Shown piece by piece: positions 7,014-11,381 of a stretch of DNA of 11,381 nt (the first letter of the stretch is position 1; each line of letters begins with the position of its first letter). The stretch is taken from NCBI GenBank assembly GCA_003552275.1, contig PUKL01000130.1, positions 1-11,381 on the forward strand. The letters run 5' to 3'. The DNA comes from Mollicutes bacterium. Lineage in GTDB: Bacteria > Bacillota_I > Bacilli_A > Izemoplasmatales > Izemoplasmataceae. The position numbers and the translations under genes are program-made. The notes beneath the pieces are model-generated. The model was not told the origin of the DNA, did no database searches, and saw nothing but the letters and a program-made list of their open reading frames with translations.

Positions 7014-7571
7014 ATGCAAACCTACAGCCTCTATGTCCACAGCCGAGATGCAAAAACGGCGGAAGAACTCCTCCGCCACATGTTCACAGACGCCACCTTC
7101 ACCCCCTATCCGGACGGGGTCGTCCGCATCGCTTTCACGCATGATATCACCGAAGAGAGCGATTTCGAAGATGCGAGCGACCTCCTTTCCGAAGAATTGG
7201 GAGAAGGTGCGGTCTTCGTGCTCTTGCCGGAAGAAGCGGAAGCACTCCTTCCCCAAAAACGGATCGCTCAATGGACCGCTTCCTTGGGACCGGGGTTCCA
7301 CACCACCGAGTCCTTCCTCTTTTCCGTGCTGAAAGAGAGAAAGGACACGGCCACGCTCAAGAAGAGCCTCGAAGAAAAACTCTCCAAGACACTCATCAAT
7401 AGCGCCTTGGCCCTGGCGCACGCGAATCTGAACGTGAGCGAAGCGGCCAAACGCCTCCACATCCACCGCAACACCATGCTCTACAGGATCGATTCCATCC
7501 AGGAGAAGACGGGGATCGAAGTGCGCTTCTTCGAAGGAGCCGCTCTCTTCCACATGCTTTTTTCCGCTTGA
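7014..7571 (+). CDS. Small PucR-type helix-turn-helix regulator
   Basis: The protein has 185 residues. Its C-terminal part, about 127-171, matches the helix-turn-helix domain of PucR/CdaR-type regulators: NVSEAAKRLHIHRNTMLYRI at 140-159, then the usual EKTGIEVR. Full-length family members carry a large N-terminal sensor domain and often a degenerate GGDEF-like middle domain. Here only about 125 residues precede the DNA-binding part, with no recognised ligand domain, so it is a compact form. The frame extends upstream to a TTG at 6996, but GAGG at 7004-7007, six bases before ATG 7014, decides for the ATG. It follows the alcohol dehydrogenase by 22 bases and is probably co-transcribed, so control of that operon or of the downstream sugar ATPase gene is plausible but unproven. 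Confidence 0.8.
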   Translation: MQTYSLYVHSRDAKTAEELLRHMFTDATFTPYPDGVVRIAFTHDITEESDFEDASDLLSEELGEGAVFVLLPEEAEALLPQKRIAQWTASLGPGFHTTESFLFSVLKERKDTATLKKSLEEKLSKTLINSALALAHANLNVSEAAKRLHIHRNTMLYRIDSIQEKTGIEVRFFEGAALFHMLFSA

Positions 7572-7611
7572 TTTGTGCAAAGTGCCCATGGTTTTTATCA
7601 CCGATGTTCCG

Positions 7612-7617
7612 TATAAT
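7612..7617 (+). promoter_or_regulatory. Candidate -10 element upstream of the sugar ATPase gene
   Basis: A perfect TATAAT lies 42 bases before the ATG at 7659. No good -35 is found at 16-18 bases and there is no TGn extension, so it may need an activator. TTTGTGCAAA, a short interrupted palindrome at 7572-7581, lies about 30 bases upstream of it. No terminator is seen between the regulator gene and this site, so read-through from the dehydrogenase operon is also possible. Confidence 0.5.
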
Positions 7618-7658
7618 CGACCTTGGTAAACCAAACCGCCCAAGAAGGAGCGAACCCT

Positions 7659-8759
7659 ATGGCTGAACTCACATTCAAGAATCTCAAGAAAGTCTACGAC
7701 AACAAAGTCCTCGCCGTGGACGACTTCAACCTCAAAGTCCGCGACAAGGAATTCATCGTCTTCGTCGGCCCCTCCGGCTGCGGTAAGACGACGACCCTCC
7801 GCATGGTGGCCGGTCTCGAGGAGATCACCGACGGCGAACTCTACATCGGTGAACGCCTCGCCAACGACCTCGCCCCGAAAGACCGCGACATCGCCATGGT
7901 CTTCCAATCATACGCGCTCTATCCCCACATGAGCGTCTATCAGAACATGGCTTTCGGTCTGAAACTCCGCAAATTCCCCAAGATGGAGATCGAGCGCCGC
8001 GTCAAAGAGGCCGCCGCGATTCTCGGGCTCGAAAACCTGCTCGATCGGAAACCCAAAGCCCTCTCGGGCGGACAACGCCAGCGTGTCGCTTTGGGAAGGG
8101 CCATCGTCCGCAACCCCAAAGTGTTCCTCATGGACGAGCCGCTTTCGAACCTGGATGCCAAACTCCGCGTCCAGATGCGCGCCGAGCTCATCAAACTCCA
8201 CGCCCGCATCGAGACCACCACCATCTATGTCACCCATGACCAGGTCGAAGCGATGACCATGGCCGACCGCATCGTCGTCATGAACAACGCCTACATCCAA
8301 CAAATCGGCACGCCCTCCGAAGTCTACGACAACCCCCAGAACATGTTCGTGGCCGGTTTCATCGGCACCCCCGCCATGAACTTCTTCCGGGGTAAAATCG
8401 ACAAAGACGGCAACTTCGCCGCCCCAGGCATGAAGATCGAGATTCCCAAGGGCCGGCTGAAAACATTGAAAGAGAAAGGCTACACGGACAAGGAACTCGT
8501 GATGGGCATCCGTCCCGAAGACATCCACGACGACAATGTCACCGCCGAAACCTATCCGAACGCCCGTGTCGAATTCAACGTCGAGGTCGCCGAGCTTTTG
8601 GGCTCCGAGACGAATGTCACCGCGAAAATCGGCGACCAGGACGCCATCGCCCGCGTCGACGCCCGCACCGACATCGACATCGGCGACAAGGTGACCTTCA
8701 CCTTCGACATGAACAAGATCCACTTTTTCGACCAAGACACCGAAGAGGTCATCAAGTGA
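7659..8759 (+). CDS. Carbohydrate ABC importer ATPase, UgpC/MsmX/MalK type
   Basis: This 366-residue ATPase powers CUT1-type sugar or glycerol-3-phosphate importers from the cytosolic face of the membrane. All nucleotide-binding elements are intact: Walker A GPSGCGKTT (37-45), Q-loop glutamine 83 in VFQSYALYPHM, signature LSGGQ (135-139), Walker B VFLMDEP (155-161), D-loop SNLD and switch histidine 193 in THDQ. Beyond about residue 235 lies the regulatory TOBE region typical of MalK and UgpC, with the GIRPEDI segment. The start is ATG 7659, eight bases after AAGGAG; an upstream in-frame start at 7623 lacks a ribosome site. No permease or binding-protein gene is adjacent. A lone gene of this type usually encodes a shared ATPase, like MsmX of Bacillus, that serves several importers encoded elsewhere. 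A strong terminator closes the unit. Confidence 0.94.
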   Translation: MAELTFKNLKKVYDNKVLAVDDFNLKVRDKEFIVFVGPSGCGKTTTLRMVAGLEEITDGELYIGERLANDLAPKDRDIAMVFQSYALYPHMSVYQNMAFGLKLRKFPKMEIERRVKEAAAILGLENLLDRKPKALSGGQRQRVALGRAIVRNPKVFLMDEPLSNLDAKLRVQMRAELIKLHARIETTTIYVTHDQVEAMTMADRIVVMNNAYIQQIGTPSEVYDNPQNMFVAGFIGTPAMNFFRGKIDKDGNFAAPGMKIEIPKGRLKTLKEKGYTDKELVMGIRPEDIHDDNVTAETYPNARVEFNVEVAELLGSETNVTAKIGDQDAIARVDARTDIDIGDKVTFTFDMNKIHFFDQDTEEVIK

Positions 8760-8782
8760 ACCGGTTTTGATCCCGCCATGAA

Positions 8783-8821
8783 AACATCCGATCGGATTTT
8801 CCGATCGGATGTTATTTTTTT
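8783..8821 (+). terminator. Strong terminator after the sugar ATPase gene
   Basis: AACATCCGATCGG (8783-8795) pairs perfectly over 13 bp with CCGATCGGATGTT (8801-8813) around a 5-base loop, followed by a T run at 8815-8821. On the minus strand the same hairpin has only a short T run, but it lies 14 bases past the stop of the kinase-like gene and may terminate that too. Confidence 0.93.
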
Positions 8822-8834
8822 GATGCGGAGACGG

Positions 8835-9749
8835 TCAATCATCATCCGCCGCGCGGCGGGCGAGGATCAATGATCCGTGTGCCGGCTCATGGAGCGGCTC
8901 GCGGATATCGATGGTTTCGTCGAAAGCGCGGATCTTGTCGAGGAAACGCTTTTTGAAATACGTGTTCGCGTTCCCCAGACCGCCGGTGATGCTCAACCGG
9001 GGGTGTTCGATCCCCGTCATGGTGATCACGGTCTTCACCATCAAGAGAAGCTCGTCGGTCGCCTGTTCGACGATCGCCACCGCATGAGAGTCGCCTTCGT
9101 CGGCGAAACGGGTGACGAGTTTGGCGAGAGCGGCCACTTTCGGCCTGTCCAAGGGGAAGTGCTCGAAGAGGTTGATGGCATCTTGGAGAGAGTTCACTTT
9201 CAGATGGTCCAACAAAGCGTCGGCGAACGCGCTCGGTCGCATACGGTAGTCCAGAGTCTTCGCCGCGACGCCGAGCCCCTGCAAGCCGAGGTCATACGCC
9301 CCGCCGGGCGAGCCCTCGTTGAAGGTGAATCCGCCGCACATGTGAGTGTTGTCGTGTCCCTCGTCGGCATAGGCGGCACTGACGGTGCCCGAAGCGACGA
9401 CCACCCCGGGCTCGCCGCCCAGAGCGCCCGCATGGGCGGAGAGGACGTTGTTGCGGATGTCGATGGATGTTTGCGAAAGAGCGGGGACCCTCTTCGTGAC
9501 CGCGCGTTTCACGCGTTCGGCGTCCTGTCTGTCGAACACGTCACCAAGGCCGATGAAGACGCTCTCGATAGCGACGTCTTGTCCTTTGAGACATTCCGTC
9601 AAGGCCGCTTCGAGATTGTCCATCGCCTTATCGAAACCCACGGTCCGGATGCTGGAAGGTCCCTTGATTGACCGCTTCAGGGGGGAGAGACCCTCGTCGG
9701 CGAGGATGCACACGGTCCGGGATGCGCCACCGGCAATACCTATATACAT
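8835..9749 (-). CDS. BadF/BadG / N-acetylglucosamine-kinase-like protein with altered active site
   Basis: The 304-residue protein has the ASKHA (actin-like ATPase) fold pattern of the BadF/BadG/BcrA/BcrD and N-acetylglucosamine kinase family. It shows an N-terminal YIGIAGGASRT strand-turn, the RNNVLSAHAGAL segment near 99-110, VVASGTVSAAY at 117-127, GGFTFNEGS at 139-147 and a late ITGGLGN adenosine-site motif. Several expected residues differ. The family motif xGIDGGGTKT has Ala6 instead of the metal-associated Asp. The usual NDA(x)AALAGA has Asn101 instead of the catalytic Asp. GTGS is GTVS. A normal sugar kinase would be impaired by these, so it may be a sugar-binding sensor or a divergent enzyme. 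The start is ATG 9749, seven bases after a perfect AAAGGAGG; a longer frame to 9785 overlaps the promoter. The intact frame and strong ribosome site argue against a decayed gene. It stands alone on the minus strand. Confidence 0.75.
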   Translation of the reverse strand: MYIGIAGGASRTVCILADEGLSPLKRSIKGPSSIRTVGFDKAMDNLEAALTECLKGQDVAIESVFIGLGDVFDRQDAERVKRAVTKRVPALSQTSIDIRNNVLSAHAGALGGEPGVVVASGTVSAAYADEGHDNTHMCGGFTFNEGSPGGAYDLGLQGLGVAAKTLDYRMRPSAFADALLDHLKVNSLQDAINLFEHFPLDRPKVAALAKLVTRFADEGDSHAVAIVEQATDELLLMVKTVITMTGIEHPRLSITGGLGNANTYFKKRFLDKIRAFDETIDIREPLHEPAHGSLILARRAADDD

Positions 9750-9776
9750 GGCGATTCCTCCTTTCGGGGGAATTCC

Positions 9777-9805
9777 ATTATACAAAAAAAGGCGGAATAT
9801 GCAAA
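9777..9805 (-). promoter_or_regulatory. Promoter of the kinase-like gene
   Basis: On the minus strand TTTGCA (9805-9800) and TATAAT (9782-9777) are 17 bases apart, a perfect -10 with a 4/6 -35. A run of seven T precedes the -10. The leader is only about 20 bases, just enough for the AAAGGAGG ribosome site. A direct repeat of ATATGC (plus strand, 9797-9802 and 9805-9810) covers the -35. Confidence 0.7.
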
Positions 9806-9854
9806 TATGCGACCATCATGTCGCTTCTTCCGACCGCAGTCGCGACGGGATTTG

Positions 9855-9883
9855 TTGTCTGGAGATGGGGGGTGTGATACACT
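9855..9883 (+). promoter_or_regulatory. Candidate promoter of the fructose-bisphosphatase gene
   Basis: TTGTCT (9855-9860) and TGATACACT (9875-9883, extended -10 form TGnTACACT) have 17-base spacing. Each hexamer is a 4/6 match, so the promoter is moderate. It diverges from the kinase-like gene's promoter, about 50 bases away. The leader to TTG 9916 is about 26 bases. Confidence 0.5.
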
Positions 9884-9915
9884 GAAAGCAAGAATTAGGA
9901 GAAGAAGGGGATACA

Positions 9916-11381
9916 TTGGACTACGAACGGAAATATCTCGAACTATTGAGTAAACGCTACCCGAATGTACAGACGGCGAGCTCCAAACTCATCAACCTCT
10001 CCGCCGTCTTGAATCTGCCCAAAGGCACCGAACATTTCATCGCCGACATCCACGGCGAATATGACGCGTTCAACCATTTCTTGAAGAACGCTTCCGGCAT
10101 CATCCGCCAAAAGATCAACGCCCGCTTCCCGAAGTGGCCCGAAAAAGAGCGCAGACGCCTCGCCTTTTTCATCTACTATCCGACCGACATGATCGACAAA
10201 TACCAACGGCGCATGACGAACGGCGAATTCGACTGCCTCGTCCGCAAGACCATCAAGGGCATGGTGGAACTCGCCCGTCTGCTCGTCACGAAATACACGA
10301 AGCAATATGTCAAGAACATCCTCCCCGAAGAGTTCAAATACATCATCGAGGAACTCCTCTACGAATCGGAAGACCATGAAGACAAGAAACACTATTATGA
10401 CGCGATTCTCGACGCCGCCTTCCGGACCGAGAGGGACAGGAAACTCCTCGTCGAACTCTCCCGTTTCATCCGCCCCCTCGCCGTCGACCGCTTGCATATC
10501 GTGGGCGACATTTTCGACCGCGGCCCGAAACCCCACCTGGTGATGGAACGCATCATGCGTCAACGCCACGTGGACATCCAGTGGGGCAACCACGACATCA
10601 TCTGGATGGGCGCGGCGAGCGGCTGCAAGGTCTGCATCGCGAACGTCCTGCGCATCGCCGCCCGCTACAACAACCTCGATTGTCTCGAAGACGGTTACGG
10701 CATCAATCTCCGCCTGCTCGCGGCCTTCGCCAACAAGACCTACAAGAACGATCCTTGCAAGGTCTTCTATCCGAAGGCGAAGACACGCGTCGCTTTGGAC
10801 GAATCCGACAGCAAGTTCGTCGCCCGCATGCACAAGGCCATCACCGTCATCCAGTTCAAACTCGAAAAAGAGGTCATCGAGAAGAACCCCGATTTCGACC
10901 TCGACGACCGACTCCTCTTGGAAAGAATCGACCACAAGAACGGCACCGTCGAAATCGATAACGAGACATACGAACTCGCCGACAAGAACCTTCCCACCGT
11001 GAACCCCCGCGACCCTTACGCCCTGACGAAAGAAGAAGAGCGCATCATCGACCATCTCACGCAACTCTTCCTCCACAACGAGATGTTGCAAAAGCACGTC
11101 CGCTTTCTCTTCCGCAAGGGTTCCATCGTCCACAAGACGAACGACGTCCTCCTCTTTCACGCCGGCATCCCCATGAACGAAGACGGCACCTTCATGGCCC
11201 AGACCATCGACAATAAACAATACAGCGGCAAAGCCCTCATGGACGTCTTCGAGATGAAAATACGGAACGCCTACCTCAACCGCTACAAAAAGGAAAACCC
11301 CGAAAGAGACTACTTCGTCATGCTCTGGCAGGGCAAGACGAGTCCCCTATTCGCCAAAAGCGCCATGAAGACCTTCGAACG
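9916..11381 (+). CDS. fbp: Class III fructose-1,6-bisphosphatase (3' end outside window)
   Basis: The first 488 residues of a class III (Firmicutes-type) fructose-1,6-bisphosphatase are visible; the family is normally about 640 residues, so roughly a quarter lies beyond the window. The enzyme removes the 1-phosphate of fructose-1,6-bisphosphate in gluconeogenesis. It has the split metallophosphatase motifs typical of this class: DIHGE at 44-48, GDIFDRG at 197-203, GNHD at 224-227 and FHAGIP at 414-419, with a long helical insert between the first two. The N-terminal YLELLSKRYP and LNLPKGTEHF segments are family hallmarks. Translation probably begins at TTG 9916: an in-frame stop lies at 9883-9885, no ATG or GTG fits, and AAGGGG at 9905-9910 is five bases upstream. 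Because the start is TTG, scans for ATG miss this gene. A weak start may keep expression low when sugar is abundant. Confidence 0.94.
   Translation, partial: MDYERKYLELLSKRYPNVQTASSKLINLSAVLNLPKGTEHFIADIHGEYDAFNHFLKNASGIIRQKINARFPKWPEKERRRLAFFIYYPTDMIDKYQRRMTNGEFDCLVRKTIKGMVELARLLVTKYTKQYVKNILPEEFKYIIEELLYESEDHEDKKHYYDAILDAAFRTERDRKLLVELSRFIRPLAVDRLHIVGDIFDRGPKPHLVMERIMRQRHVDIQWGNHDIIWMGAASGCKVCIANVLRIAARYNNLDCLEDGYGINLRLLAAFANKTYKNDPCKVFYPKAKTRVALDESDSKFVARMHKAITVIQFKLEKEVIEKNPDFDLDDRLLLERIDHKNGTVEIDNETYELADKNLPTVNPRDPYALTKEEERIIDHLTQLFLHNEMLQKHVRFLFRKGSIVHKTNDVLLFHAGIPMNEDGTFMAQTIDNKQYSGKALMDVFEMKIRNAYLNRYKKENPERDYFVMLWQGKTSPLFAKSAMKTFE

Noticed and set aside
6951..7907. Minus-strand frame of 318 codons spanning the regulator and the ATPase start
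   Set aside because: It crosses two real plus-strand genes and their intergenic promoter, with no recognisable domain.
7908..9671. Long antisense frames over the ATPase (7908-8735, minus) and the kinase-like gene (8877-9671, plus)
   Set aside because: Neither has a ribosome site or motif, and both have the acidic/Val-rich composition typical of antisense frames here.
9943..11220. Minus-strand frame of 425 codons opposite fructose-bisphosphatase
   Set aside because: It is an antisense shadow caused by codon bias; the plus strand carries the complete class III fructose-bisphosphatase motifs from a TTG start.
1..11381. tRNA, rRNA, CRISPR array, riboswitch, transposase or phage genes
   Set aside because: I looked and found none. 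Intergenic gaps are all under about 250 bases and are accounted for by promoters, ribosome sites and terminators.

Overview
The window is about 11.4 kb of gene-dense bacterial chromosome with ten protein genes and no RNA genes, phage, insertion sequences or CRISPR arrays. Base composition is moderately GC-rich by eye, with strongly C- and G-ending codons. TGA is used as a stop. Ribosome sites are strong AGGAGG-type, most promoters are TATAAT-type (several with an extended -10), and terminators are hairpins followed by T runs. These traits, together with a class III fructose-bisphosphatase, a lone MsmX/UgpC-type sugar ATPase and a Ste24-type M48 protease, suggest a fermentative Bacillota or related lineage. 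This is an inference and I cannot name a genus.

Layout. (1) Positions 1-1253, plus strand: the 3' part of a transaldolase-family gene, then a PPP-family metallophosphatase, then a terminator shared with the converging minus-strand genes. (2) Positions 1270-3674, minus strand: an M48 (Ste24-like) membrane protease and a membrane diguanylate cyclase (GGEEF, intact I-site), one base apart and behind one extended -10 promoter. (3) Positions 3697-5672, minus strand: an alkaline-phosphatase-superfamily hydrolase and a rhomboid protease whose stop and start overlap, with their own promoter and terminator. (4) Positions 5742-7571, plus strand: an iron-type NADPH-dependent alcohol/aldehyde dehydrogenase (YqhD/BdhA-like) and a small PucR-type helix-turn-helix regulator. 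The promoter carries a 14-bp palindrome against its -10. (5) Positions 7612-8821: the solitary sugar-importer ATPase and a very strong terminator. (6) Positions 8835-9805, minus strand: a BadF/N-acetylglucosamine-kinase-like protein that lacks expected catalytic residues. (7) Positions 9855-11381, plus strand: class III fructose-1,6-bisphosphatase, TTG start, cut by the window end.

The plus-strand genes fit central sugar metabolism: pentose phosphate exchange, gluconeogenesis, sugar import and disposal of reducing power or aldehydes. The minus-strand block at 1270-5600 is a membrane and signalling group (two intramembrane proteases, c-di-GMP synthesis, a phosphodiesterase-like hydrolase). I do not see a clear new multi-gene defence or mobile system. 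The points most worth checking are the apparently catalytically degenerate sugar-kinase homologue, the palindrome next to the small regulator gene, the TGCAAAG motif shared by promoter regions, and the tightly coupled protease-cyclase pair.
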